Assembly: GCA_023333565.1 (NCBI GenBank)
Contig: JAJKFH010002114.1
Coordinates: 1 to 64,000, forward strand
Source of the DNA: Puffinus mauretanicus
Lineage: Eukaryota; Chordata; Aves; Procellariiformes; Procellariidae
DNA: 64,000 nucleotides
Direction: 5' to 3'
In this document: positions 35,301 through 50,399 of the stretch, piece after piece
How the letters are laid out: each line of letters begins with the position of its first letter
How positions within the stretch are numbered: position 1 is the stretch's first letter
Made by a program: the position numbers and the translations under genes
Notes under the pieces: model-generated
What the model was told of the DNA's origin: nothing
Seen by the model: the letters and a program-made list of their open reading frames with translations, nothing else
Database searches by the model: none

Positions 35301-37100
35301 TCAGAGGCGGGCGAGGTGCCGCAGCGCCCGGTACGCCGTCTCCAGGAACCGCTGGAAGTTGGCCAGGATGAAGAAGCCGCCGACCTGGTGGTGGAAGCGG
35401 GAGGAGAAGGCGGGGAGGGGGCCCCGGTGCTCCGTGGGGTACGTCACTGTGGCCAGGCCCAGGTCCTCCACCTGCAGCCGGGCAGAGGCAGAGGCATCAG
35501 CTCCAGACCCGGAGACGCCTCGGGAGCGCGGCAGCATCCCGATGGTGCCCGCAGAGCTGGTGCGAGCCCGGGGATGCAGAGCCCCGTGGCCCTGCCGTGT
35601 CCTCCCTGTCACGCCAGGAATGCGGACCCCGTGCCCCCGCGTGCCCTCCCCATCTCCCCGGGGGTGCAGACCCCGCGCATGCCCACCCCGTCCCCCCAAG
35701 CCCCCCGTTCCCCCCTCACCTGCTGCTGGATGTTGGAGGAGAGGTTGGCAGCGTCCAGCTGCAGGGTCTCCACCAGGCCGGCGTGCCCGGGCAGCAGCTC
35801 CAGGACGGCGGCGAGGGAGCCATGGTAGGCGCGGAGCCCATCGCGGATCTGGCTGAAGCAGGCCTCCTGCGGGCGGGCACGGCGCGGTCAGCGGGACTCG
35901 GCACAGCCCGGGCACCGCGCCCAAATCACGGCGGGCTTCGGGCTGCTCCAAGCAGTGGTGAAGCCGGCGGGGCTGAGACCGGCCAGCTCGTGGCAGGGGT
36001 GGGCTGCCCGCACTCACCGCCTGGAAGGTGCGGCTGTGGCACTGCTCCAGCGGCACCTGCGCAATGCCAAGGTCCTGCCGCACCAGCAGCAGCTCTTCCT
36101 CCTTGCACAGCTGGAAGGTGTCGCACTGCGGCCGAGGGGGACGGGGTCAGGGCAGCCAGAGGACCCTGCCCCCCCCCGACACCCCGTCCGTGGGGTGCCG
36201 GACCCCCCCACAGCCCAGCCAGGAGGAGGGAGGGCATGGGGTGGACTTGCTGCCCAGTGAGAAGGGGAAGGGACAAGAGCAAACTGCAGCACGGCGGTGC
36301 CGGCCGGTGCGTGCCCCAGGGAGGTCCCCACGCGTCCCCGAGGGAGCAGCGGGGCTGTGCTGGCCACAGCCCCTGCGGGTGCCCCAGGACCCCGGGGCTG
36401 AGCAGCGCGGCAGGAGGCGCAGGGGACGCCGCTGGCTCCTGGCCTCGCGGTGCCGATAAGGCTGGGGAGGGGAAGGTCACCTTATCTGCGACCCCGCAGT
36501 GCCCGCAGCCACCGTCCCCCCCGCCGCGGCACCCGGCACTCACCACCATGCGCTGCAGCGTGGCCACGTCCCCCTTGATCTTGCGAGTGAACTCGAGGTT
36601 CTTGTGCAGGAAGAGCTGGAAGTCCTGGTCCCCCGAGAGCTCGGCCAGCGGCGCCCCGTGCAGCGCCCGCCACGGCGCCCACAGCAGCGCGCCCAGCAGC
36701 AGCGCCAGCACGCCTGCGGGGACAGCGGCTCAGCGCCCGCCCCGGGGCGACACCCGTCCCCAACCCAGCGCTGCGCTCAGCAACCAGATGCCCCCCGGGG
36801 ATGGCGGCACCAACGCAGCCTGGGGAAGGGGCAGAGACCCCCCAAAAGGGGGAGGGGGATCGGGCACTCCCTGCGTCCCACCAGCCCCACGGTGCCGGGG
36901 CCCCAGGGCAGTGAGCTGGGGGCTCTGGGTGCGTGGGTGCAGCGGGTGCAGCGGGTGCTACAGGTAGAGTGGGTTTTGCGGGGGCAGTGGGAGCAGTGGG
37001 TGCAATGGGTGTGTGGGGGCAGTGGGGGCAGCAGGAGCAGTGGGGGCAGTGGGTGCAGTGGGCGCTGGGGCTGTGGGTACTCACGGGTGAGGAAGCACAT
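35301..37100 (-). CDS. CSF3: Colony stimulating factor 3 / myelomonocytic growth factor, complete
   Basis: Secreted four-helix cytokine that drives growth and maturation of granulocyte and macrophage precursors through the CSF3 receptor. Coding exons (minus): 37100-37085, 36713-36544, 36125-36018, 35866-35720, 35471-35301, all GT-AG, 203 aa. A signal peptide runs MCFLTRVLALLLGALLWAPW up to about LHG/AP. Cysteines at 63, 69, 91 and 101 have the same spacing (6 and 10) as the two disulfides of human G-CSF. One N-glycosylation sequon is visible (Asn139-Leu-Ser). The C-terminal helix ends GGFFILANFQRFLETAYRALRHLARL, close to the chicken factor I know as cMGF. The first coding exon is only 16 bases, as expected for this family. 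The gene is convergent with MED24 and downstream of PSMD3 on the same strand. Confidence 0.96.
36925..37070. repeat. Minisatellite in CSF3 intron 1
   Basis: Units of 9-12 bases such as GCAGCGGGT, GCAGTGGGA and GCAGTGGGG repeat for about 140 bases in the first CSF3 intron, ending just before the 16-base first coding exon (37085-37100). On the minus strand this is a pyrimidine-rich CCCACTGC array. Confidence 0.85.
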
Positions 37101-37167
37101 GGTGCCCGGCTCGGCGTCTCCTCTCTGCACGCGTGGCCCGGCCCGGCACAGCTCGCTCCTGCCCCGG

Positions 37168-37252
37168 CTCTGCGCGGCCTCATCGATTAGGGCATTTATA
37201 GCGGGCTCCGGGGATTCACACTGATGTGGCAACAGTGACGATTGCCTCATTG
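37168..37252 (-). promoter_or_regulatory. CSF3: CSF3 promoter with TATA box, CK-1/NF-kB-like and C/EBP-like sites
   Basis: On the minus strand the order toward the gene is ATGAGGCAAT (37241-37250, C/EBP-like), GTTGCCAC (C/EBP half-site like, 37226-37233), GTGAATCCCC (37210-37219, 8 of 10 matches to the G-CSF CSF box GAGATTCCCC), and TATAAAT (37194-37200). A start about 30 bases on, near 37168, leaves a leader of some 65 bases to the ATG at 37100. C/EBP-beta (NF-M) control of the chicken gene is established; the site assignments here are by eye. Confidence 0.7.
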
Positions 37253-37259
37253 TCTTAAT

Positions 37260-39680
37260 CACCAACATGCAAATCCTGGGAGCTGGGTGCCCCCGGCCGC
37301 TGCCCACACCTCGCTGCCTGCGGTGCTTTCCCGGGGCAGCGGTGCCCCTCAGTGCGGCAGGCGCCCGGCGGAGCCCTGGCACCTGGGCGGGTGCTGGGTG
37401 CTGGGATGGTGCTGGTGGTGGCTCGGTGACTCATTAACCCGCTTGCAAGGCTCCCGCCTCGCTGGCCAGGCTGGCCAGTGCCCAGCACTGCAGGGTCACT
37501 CGCGGGTGACCGGGCGAGGGGATGGTGGCTTTTCACAGCTGGCGTCCCGCCGGGATCGTCGCCATCCCCAGCCCATGCGGACGTCGCCCCCACCAGCTGC
37601 CCGAGCCCCTCACCCCGGCGTCAGGGCGGGCACCAGGGGTGTGACCTTCACAGTGCTGGGACCAGCTGGAGGTGGCCAAGGTGAGACGCCGTCCAGGCAC
37701 CCGCCCAGGGCCACAACACCCCGGCTCAGCACCCCAGGGCCAGATCCTGCCCTGCTAGGTTCTGCGGGGCTGGGCTGTGCTCAGCGTCCCCATGTGCAGC
37801 ACCGAGCACCCAGCTGCATCGGGGGCCCGACCCCTCCCCCCCGGCGAGGGGCTGTCCCCGCCTGCCCCTTCGGGGAAGCGGCTGCCAGGGCAGCCTGGGA
37901 GCGGGGCCGGCTGCTCCCTGCCCCGCCACGGCCCCGCCGCGCTGACGTGGGAATTTTGGCTCGTGCCGGTTCCCGCAAGTGCTTCCAGGATGATCTGCTG
38001 GGCCGGTGCCAACTGGGCCGGCTCCTGCCTGGCACAGGCCAGCCGAGGCACGGGAGGCACCCACTGGACCCACAACCCCAGGGCCTGGGGGGGTCCGGGC
38101 AGGGCGACCCTGGGGCAGCTCTGAGCCGGGGGGGTCTCTCTCTGCGCCACCAACCCCCGGCCTGGGTCCCATCACTGCAGGCCGTGGGGATGGGGATGGG
38201 GATGGGACCCCTGTCCTCACACGCTGCAGACCTCGGTGCGCACCGGGGTGGGGTACAGCCCACGGGGTACAGCTGGCAGAGAGCCCCAAGCCCTGGGAGC
38301 TGCTCCTGACTCCAGCTGGGGAAAGGAACCCCCAGCAGCTGCAGCCAATCCGTGAGTACCACCCAGGGCCTCACCCAGCACAAGGCAGGTGTTAACTCTG
38401 AAACCTAATGACAACTTCCCTTCCCAGGACCTGGCAGCACTGTGTGTTCTGCCCTTGGGCTGCGTGAAAGGACCTCGGCACTGGAGCCTGTTCACGGGAT
38501 TTCCTGGGAGAAACCCCCTCCTGGCTCTCCCTTTGCTCCCCCCGGAGCTGGGGGAAGCCAGGGCCCTTCCGGAGCGGGTGGCCATTGAGCGGGCTTTGCG
38601 TGGGGTGCCCGAGCGCCTGGAGGATCACCCTGTTCCCCAGAGCGGAGCTGCCATCTCAGCAGGTCAGTGCTGTCAGGAATCGGGGGGGGGGGGTGAATCA
38701 GCGCCTGGTGGGGCCCAAAGCCCCCGTCAGCTTTCCAAGGAAGGAAGTGGTGGCCGGACCCGAAACCCTGTGGGTGCTGGGGCGCGGGCGGTGGAGCTGG
38801 CCCGGCACACCCCGCTCCGGGGCCAGCACTGCCCGGCCTGGCCCCAGGGACTGTCCTGGACACCCGTGGTTCTGCCTCGTGGCCACTCTTCCTCTCCACG
38901 GGGCCTGACCCAGGCACCCTCGGCCCCTTCCCGTAATCTGCCAAGAAGCGAGCGCTTCGGGGTGTCCCTGTGTCCCCCGTGCCGGATCCGGCACTCCCCG
39001 GCGCTGGCTGGGCTCTTGCCTTCCCTGCTCCGCCTTGGCCAGTGGGGTCTGGCCCAGGGACCCCAGGGGTGGCCCCGGAGCAGGGACAGGCTGCGTCCAT
39101 CGCCCTGGGGCAGCCCCACGCTCGACCCTCGGCCCCTGGCTGCTGGCCCGGCATCGGCACGCTGGGAGATTCCCGGATTTCCCCAGAGGATGAGCCCAGA
39201 TGCCGGAGGGACCCACCGGGGTGGCTGTGTGTCCCTTGTCCCCATCACTCCCTAGAGCTGGTGGGGCTGGGGGGGACGAGGAGGCCCCAGCCTGACCCCC
39301 GTGCCTTTCCCGGCAGGGTGAGGGGGTGGCAGGGCTCGGCCGTGCTGGTCCCGGTAATCCCTGCTCTGGCCTTTGTCAGCAGAACAAAGCCGTTTTTTGG
39401 GAAAGAGGATCCGGGGGCTGGAGCAGACGGTGTCCCTTCTCGCCGGCCGAGGCGCTCCCTGCCCGGCCCTGGCTCAGCTCCGGGCTGGCCCACGGGTCCC
39501 GGGGCCCCCGGCACCCCGGCCCTGAGCTCCTGCGGCCGGTCCCGGCACAGCCGGGATGCCAGGGCCAGCCCCAGCCCCAGCCCCCAGCCGCGGGGAGGGG
39601 AGCAGGTGACAGAAGCCACCCCACACGCGCTCGCAGTCACAACAAACCCACGGCAGGAGCAGGCCAGGCTGGTGTTTTTC
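37260..39680. other. Intergenic gap between CSF3 promoter and PSMD3 3' end
   Basis: About 2.4 kb of GC-rich DNA. I see no coding exon, RNA gene or clear transposon. Several open frames exist on both strands but resemble nothing. Distal control elements of CSF3 could lie here. Confidence 0.55.
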
Positions 39681-39685
39681 CAACT

Positions 39686-39902
39686 TTTATTTTAAAAGTC
39701 ATAATTGAAGCTTAACAAAGTTTGACCCCGTTATTGTTGCGAGAGCTGGGGGCACCCGCGGTCCCCGCGGAGCCGTGCTCCTGCCCCCGCCAGCCCCGGC
39801 CCTGCTTCCCCGGGAGCTCCCAATTCATGGGCTGGTCTGCGCCTCTGCCGGGCTCAGCAACGGCCATGACCACAAGCAACCTTAAAAGAATGTTTGTTTA
39901 TT
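39686..39902 (-). terminator. PSMD3: PSMD3 poly(A) signals
   Basis: TTTATT at 39897-39902 and again at 39686-39691 read AATAAA on the minus strand, 210 and 420 bases past the PSMD3 stop. The nearer one gives a short 3' UTR, as is usual for proteasome subunit genes. Either may be used. Confidence 0.6.
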
Positions 39903-40113
39903 GGGGAAGGGGGTTCCCGCCACGGGTGGCAGGGGGACGGCAGAGCAGGGCCTGTGGCCGGGCCCAGGGAACCCCCGTGTCCCCCTCCCACAGTACAGAC
40001 ATGCAGGTATTTTTAAAAGAAAGGCAGACGGGGGACCGGGGCTGCGTGGGGGAGCTCTGCTCAGACAGCATCTTCCCTAGGGACAAATAAAAAAATACAG
40101 CCAGGCCAGAGAG

Positions 40114-44299
<4,186 letters not shown>

Positions 44300-44334
44300 G
44301 GCCGGGCGCGCCGGGCCGGCCGTGACACTGCAAC

Positions 44335-44560
44335 AACCGCGGGGCACGCCGGGAGTCGCCAGGCCCGACCAGCCGCACCGGCCTCGCCGCCAGGCCCGTG
44401 AGGTCGAGCGCCGAGCACGACACCGTTCGGCTCCTTCCGCCGCGCCCGCTCGGGTATTTCCGCCACGCTCTCGGGTGTTTCCGACAGGGGCTCGGGTATT
44501 TCTGCCCGCCGCTCAGCTATTCACGCCCGTTTCGCGGCGCATGCGCGGACGCTTCTCGGC
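44335..44560 (-). promoter_or_regulatory. PSMD3: PSMD3 CpG promoter with tandem ETS-type units and NRF1 site
   Basis: Four diverged units of about 19-24 bases begin GCTCGGGTATTTCCGCC at 44448, 44467, 44490 and 44511; the first two keep TTTCCG, the reverse of the ETS core CGGAAA. A palindromic GCGCATGCGC at 44537-44546 fits the nuclear respiratory factor 1 consensus. No TATA box is seen. Transcription of PSMD3 would start between these sites and 44299. Confidence 0.6.
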
Positions 44561-44669
44561 TGCCGCGCTGAGGCGAGGTGCGAGGCTGCCGGCTCTGCCT
44601 CGGGGAGCGGCCGCCGTCCCGCCTTTGAGGGGCTTGGGTCGCGCTCCCCTCATAGCTGGTGCAGAGCAT

Positions 44670-44712
44670 GGCCAGGCCACTCGTGCTGGTGGTGCCATCA
44701 GTGACCACCCAG
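44670..44712 (+). other. Possible divergent first exon opposite PSMD3
   Basis: On the plus strand, within the same CpG island, an ATG frame MARPLVLVVPSVTTQ runs from about 44668 straight into a consensus donor CAG|GTAAGC at 44713. This could be the first exon of an unannotated divergent transcript, probably a lncRNA. No matching second exon is recognised. Confidence 0.25.
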
Positions 44713-44870
44713 GTAAGCAGCACCCCCCCTTGCTGAGGGCACCCCCTTCCGCCGGGAGCCTGAGGGGAGCGGGCCTCCAGGCAGGCAGCACCGCTGGGTG
44801 ACTGAAAGTACCTGCAGATTAAAAAAACTGCCTTTAAGAACATCCAGTTAGTCAGTAAGAAATTATTCTC

Positions 44871-44941
44871 TTTATTTATAAAGTAGTCATCAAATTATTT
44901 TTAACATTGTTCCAAAATGTTGTAATTTATTCCTTTCTGCT
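44871..44941 (-). terminator. GSDMA: GSDMA poly(A) signals
   Basis: TTTATT at 44936-44941 and 44871-44876 read AATAAA on the minus strand, about 520 and 590 bases beyond the GSDMA stop. They lie only about 300 bases from the PSMD3 promoter, so the two genes are tightly packed in tandem. Confidence 0.6.
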
Positions 44942-45461
44942 GCTGGGGGGGTGCGTAGTCTGTGATGGAGGTGCTGTTTTACCAGGTGTGCGTCATTAAG
45001 ATGCTCTGAGAACCCACAGATTTCTACCACTTGACAGCTTACTGAGTCACACACAAATTGCAGGTGTGACCAGGGTAAGTGAATTATTGCTGATTTAGTC
45101 CTTTGTGCCTTATTGATCGCATGAGTGGCTGTGTGCTAGCATTTTGTAGGAAAACCAGGACCACATAAAGTACGACTGACAGGCTTGTCATTCTTTGGGC
45201 TAGTGCCTTTTTCAGTTGGCACTCTGCATTCATATGGGGGGAAAGGAGAATCAATTTTGGTATCTGGCTTCCGTAAAGAGTTTTCTTGCCTTAAGTCTGC
45301 TTGTCCTACTCATTTCAAATCAGCACTGAGCATTAATAAGGAATGCCTCACCTATGGAGAGGTAAAGTTTGGAGAGAGAAACTGGCTTGCAGTAAGAGAC
45401 TTTCAAATACATTGTCAAGTGATTCCCTTTAAATCATCCCTAATGAGAGGACACGTGTAAC

Positions 45462-48400
45462 CTAATCTGAGTTACTCAGAAGATCGAGGACGTACAGAGA
45501 CGCGTACAGGGCTGCTACGGCCGAGAAGGCTTCTTCCGTACAGACAGCAGATCCGTCTTCCTGGAGCTTCACTCCACTCATCTCAACCATTGCAATGGTT
45601 AATTTTTGTTCCTTCTCTCGTGAGAAGGAGAGCACGCTGGCATCCACGCTGAAACACCCCTTCCTGTGTTCTGTGTTGTGTTCCAAGGTGCTCTCAACCT
45701 TCGCAGCAACAACAAAAAAACCCAAAATCAGTATTTTAATACTGCTGTGTGTGGAAGTCGTTAAGTATGTAAATGATCTCTTTGACTTGTGAAGTGCTTT
45801 ACCTCTTACAGGTGCACTAAATAATCCACATTTATATATGGCACTTTTCACCCTGAAAGATATCATGTGCATGTATGCAGTTCCCAGTTTCTTGTGAATT
45901 AGTTATGTCCAAGAAATTAGAATTGTAGTGTGTTTTCGTGTTTGTTTTTTTTTTTTTTTTAAATCTGGAGCCAAAGGACCCGGAAAGTTCTGACTACCAT
46001 TTTAAGAAAAATGGTAGTCAGCTGTGTCCAATTTAATGTTTATTATCAGCAAAACAGTGGTTAGAAATCTTATGTCTTCATGTCTTGGGGTGATTTCTCT
46101 TAAAGTGAGTATTTTGATCCCTGCCAAGGAATTATTCCTTACCTTCTTCCCAGTGTTACTTAAGTTGTGATACTGCTACCTATATCATCATCTAAATATG
46201 GTTTACTTAAAATAACACCCCCCTGCCCCTTCATTTTGAGCCAAACGCGATGCATGTTCTCTCACCAGCTTAAGCTGTTGGGACACAACCTTCTCTTCCA
46301 AAGACTCTAGCAATAGCAGCAGCTGATCCTCCGTTAGCTCTGCAGAATTAAAACAGGTTTGTTCCAAAAACCCACCACCAATGTTTCAGAGACAACTGGC
46401 GAGATGTGAAGGGCGACCACAACTGTCTTGCCTGTTTAGTCAAAAGTTCTTCAGACGTTTTAAACTAAATTATTACTGCGCCCTCCCTGTGCGATGAATA
46501 CAGCTGTTGCTCTGTAAAGGTGACGGTAACATCGAGTGTAGAGACCAAGGGCTTGAGGGGAGGTTAAACCATGTTTTGTGGCAGCCTGGGGAAAAGAACC
46601 CTGGAATTTGCACTGCTCTTTCTGTGAGGTGATCTGGCCGTCTTTACGCACATTTTAATTATGATTTCAAGCTCTCTTTTCAAGGATCCCCTTGTGCACA
46701 CGCTGTTCCTGGACCGAGTGGTAATTCGGCATTGTGCTCCCGGCAGTCGCTGCTCTGTGACTTTTCAACTGTTGCTGAACAGCAGCTGCCTCGGACAGGT
46801 CTGTGCTCTCAGCATAAACCGCCTTCATTCCCACAATCTAAGAAATGATTTTACGTAAATCCTCTGCAAGCCTCTCGCGCTCTGTAAGTTTTCTCTAAGT
46901 TTTTTTCTGCTAGTCTTGTTGGTAGGAATGACCTTAATATATTCTGGCGCTGCTGGATTTCTCTATGAAAATGGCCGGAAAGCCTTACCATCCAACGCGT
47001 CAAGAGTGTAGGCGACTGCTCCTGCCAGCTTAAGGAGAAGATGTCTTGCAGAATACTGTAAGCTGCTCAACAGGTCTCTTAAGTCTGGGCTTTCTGTTTT
47101 CAACTCGCAACTAGCAGTTTCATCAAGAACTGCTTCCATCTAAGTGGAAAAGAAAAAGAAACATCAGGATTTAAGAGAAGAGGCTGCTGATAGTCCCTTG
47201 CAGTCTAACTACAGAAGCATATGAACAGTCATTTAGTATGTGTCTCCCCTCCCTAAGCTGTGTATGAGGCTGTAATTGAGGCTTTGGCATTCACACTGGC
47301 TCCAGTTAAAGACAGAATATGAAATTTAAATGGTTTGATACCTTCAGGTAAATCTAGGCTAGATTCAGGACATATTTCGGCAGTTGACTCTGTCCTGAGC
47401 ACCTCCTTTCTCTGTATGGTGCTGAAGACCAGACAGATGTGCCGAGTGAAGGATTTTTGGATTGATGGTTGTGGCACAGGAGGGGTGACTTCTGGGGCAA
47501 GAGAGATGATCATGGATGTCTCTGTATTTATAGATCCTGGCAGGAAGAACAACTTTGCTTACTTTCTGGGTCAGTTCTTGAAAGAGGTTCCTGTCTCTCA
47601 TCACAGCTTTGATGGCTTTTAAAAATACGACGCGCAGATCAGAAGACAACTTGGAGAAAACTTGACAGTTCTCTTTAACTTCTTCCTCCAGTGCTCCTAA
47701 CTTGCCTTGTGAGAAACCTGAAAACCAGAGAGAGTCTAAATATGTCACTTGTAAGCTAGACAATCCCACAATAAGTTCCCTGGCGCCCCTGAATTTCGAA
47801 TTTGAAACATTTCTATGAATATTTTTGACAGTGATATGCAATTTTGAGTTGGCAAGTTGTCACGTTTCAGGTAACAGGCAGTAAACACATCGCTTTTGGT
47901 GGTTTGTGTTTATCCTGAGAAATTCCATCTTACCCAAAGCGGGTAAAAGTAGTGCAAGTGGAAGTAGTAAAATATATTGCTTACCATCAGATACGAACAT
48001 TGATCTGTTTTCTTCTGGGAAATACTCAAGATCTGCGACGGGATAAAAAGGGCATTGCTGATTTAGACAAATGCTTAAAGCTGGATAGGTATTTTTTTTT
48101 TACCAGGGTTGTTTTTAAGGCTGAAGATGCTGGTATCCCAGGTCTGAAATCTCATGTGCTAGTCGTAGGTCAGACTGGTGTTTGCACTCTTCTCCAGCAC
48201 ATCTGTCTTCTGCCCGTTCATTTAAAACTCGTTATTCCTAGACGTCGTTCCCTACTGTCACGTGCTTTATGCTGGGGTCTCTATTGGCCAATATGTGTGT
48301 TAAAATACAAGTAAATTAAAGTGACAGCTTATACTCAGCAAGATCCACGCAGGCGTGGGGAGCATAGGGGAAGCGAGCCAAACGTGGCCTCTAAAATCCT

Positions 48401-50366
48401 GCAGCAGGTTTTGTGGATCTCAGTCCTCTCTTGCTCTACCTATCCAGCACAAGCATCTTTTACGCCAGTCTTCCCACTGAAGAGTCAGCCAGCCTGTTTT
48501 CTCCCTGGCTCTCTTCTTCCGAGTAGAAAAAGAAAACAAAACAAACCTCTGCCTTCCGTGCCGTTTTTCAACAGGAGCTCTGCAGCTCCTGAAATTTAGG
48601 GCTGGGAATTCCAGTATCCCTCTTTAATTCCCTTACCACCGCCCCTAAAAGTGCATGTCTTTCCCAAGTAGCTCTTTTAACTTACGTACTATGTACGGCC
48701 TTTTCCCAGGTGATTTTCTGTCACTCATATCGCATGTGTTCATGTCCTTGCAAATGAGCTAAGGGTGGCCGTGAGGCTGAATGATACTTCAGAAAATGTT
48801 TTTCCTCTTCTGTGTTGTTTCCAGAACAGAGGAGTTGGTAGTTTCTGAAAGTTACTTACCCCATGATCCGTCTGAAATGGCCAGCTGGATTGCTCTGAAT
48901 GCCAGGGTGCAGCCCTTGGGTATAGTTATGCTTTGTTGGTTCTCTCTGGTGCCCTGGTCAATGAAAAAAATCTGTTACTAGGCCTGGATGGCGTGCAGAT
49001 GTTGGGGAAGGACTGGCTCCTGAGGCTGAAGAGAAATCTAACCTTTGCAAAAAACTTGGCGTAAAGCTGGGACATGAAGCTCCCCTCTGCCTTGGTAGAT
49101 TCCTCGTAGCTGGCCTCCTCTGAGGTTTCTATTGTTTCATGAACCACATATAAATTTTGTTGTGTTTTCTTTAGTTGTTGAATGAAGGAGTGATTCACGT
49201 TCATTTTTCTAAAAGAGAAAAGGGATGCAATATCCTGGCTAAAAGTGTCTGTTTTTCTGTGAGTTATGACAAAAGTACCATAGCCTGCTTAGAGCCAAAA
49301 GCCTTATGCTTGTGTCCTTTCATGTTGCGTACATGTACACGTAAATATCACAATATAAGGGGCTTCTGGGGGAAAAAGGTGGCAGGAAACGGGCTGTAAT
49401 TCTTGCTGTCCTCAACGCATTCCCCTTCTGTGTCTGAGGGGGACCGGGGCAGCGAGGCCGTGGCCTGGCAGGTGATGCAGGTGATCTGTCCTGATCTGTG
49501 TGCTGCTCCTCAGGTACAAACGTGAGAAAAGGTGGCTTGTGACTCCATGTTGAGGTGTCCCCACTTTCTGAATTACAAAGAAATCTGTAAGCATTACAAA
49601 GCTGTGTAAGGAATCTTTATCGCCTCTCTTTGCTGTCCTCCAGAAGTATGTATAGTTAGGGAGAATGCATGCTCTCGGGTCTTAATCTTGGTTTTTGGCT
49701 GTTGAAAACCATTGCGTGACCTGGCGTGGGGTAGAGGAGGGTGACCGGAGGGCGCGTTCTCCCTTCCTGTCTGCCTTACCTTTCCCTTTTCAGTGCCTCA
49801 AGTTGTGGTACTGGTATGTAGTTCTTCTCCAGCTTGATGGACCACCCTTTGGAGAAGGAGGCAGCTCCTTTCAGCTCTACGCTTGTAGGGTCAACACAAA
49901 GGCTTAGACTCCCATCAACTCTGTCACTGACATTTTTTTTGACTGTGAATTGCCTTGAGTCTTGACCATCTCCATTGGGAAAGAGGGACTCTGAAATAAT
50001 TTGATGCATTAGCTTAAGCATGATTACACAGACTCAATGTTATAACTATTGCGCACACAAGAAAGATGGAACATGGTAGAGTTTGGCCATGATGAGCCAC
50101 GTGTTTTGTCTATGGAAATTGTGAACTTAAGATTGATAAATGTGGGCTTTACCTGTGCTTTTATTGTCTTCTCCAGGCAGCAGCACATCGTCGAGTCTGT
50201 ACCATGTCCGTTTGTAGCAGGGAGATGGGTGGAATATGGCTTTTCTTTTTCTTATCACTAGACAGAGGGGTCTGAAATGTTCGTGGTCTAAGATGCTGTG
50301 AACTGGGACCAGGTCTCCTCTTGGATCCATTTGGTTTACTATGGATTGGGTGACTTTTTTAAACAT
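45462..50366 (-). CDS. GSDMA: Gasdermin A, complete
   Basis: Gasdermins are cytosolic proteins whose N-terminal domain forms membrane pores, causing pyroptosis, once freed from the inhibitory C-terminal domain. Coding exons (minus): 50366-50153, 49990-49780, 49208-49043, 48953-48860, 48032-47985, 47717-47563, 47139-46989, 46339-46266, 45698-45462, all GT-AG and in frame, giving 449 aa against 445 in human. The N-terminus MFKKVTQSIVNQMDPRGDLV and the CLVIRKRK stretch match the gasdermin A pore domain. The linker lies near residues 230-250 and is partly encoded by the 48-base exon 5; it carries FVSD at 241-244, a caspase-1-type site. The C-terminal helical domain ends ALYASLYVLDLLSNSD. An acceptor CTGCAG at 50371 suggests an upstream leader exon that I could not locate. 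Human GSDMA lacks such a caspase site; bird and reptile GSDMA are reported caspase-1 targets. Confidence 0.95.
45991..46020. repeat. Perfect 13-bp inverted repeat
   Basis: TGACTACCATTTT (45991-46003) and its exact reverse complement (46008-46020) are separated by AAGA. It lies in the last GSDMA intron, just after an 18-base T run. No transposon is recognised around it. Confidence 0.9.
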
Positions 50367-50399
50367 TCTGCTGCAGCTAGATAAATTTTTGAACCAAAG

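Noticed and set aside
47253..47552. 99-codon minus-strand frame inside a GSDMA intron, considered as an extra exon
   Set aside because: GSDMA exons on either side already join in frame (phase 0) and give the family length of 449 aa. Inserting this piece would add non-gasdermin sequence.
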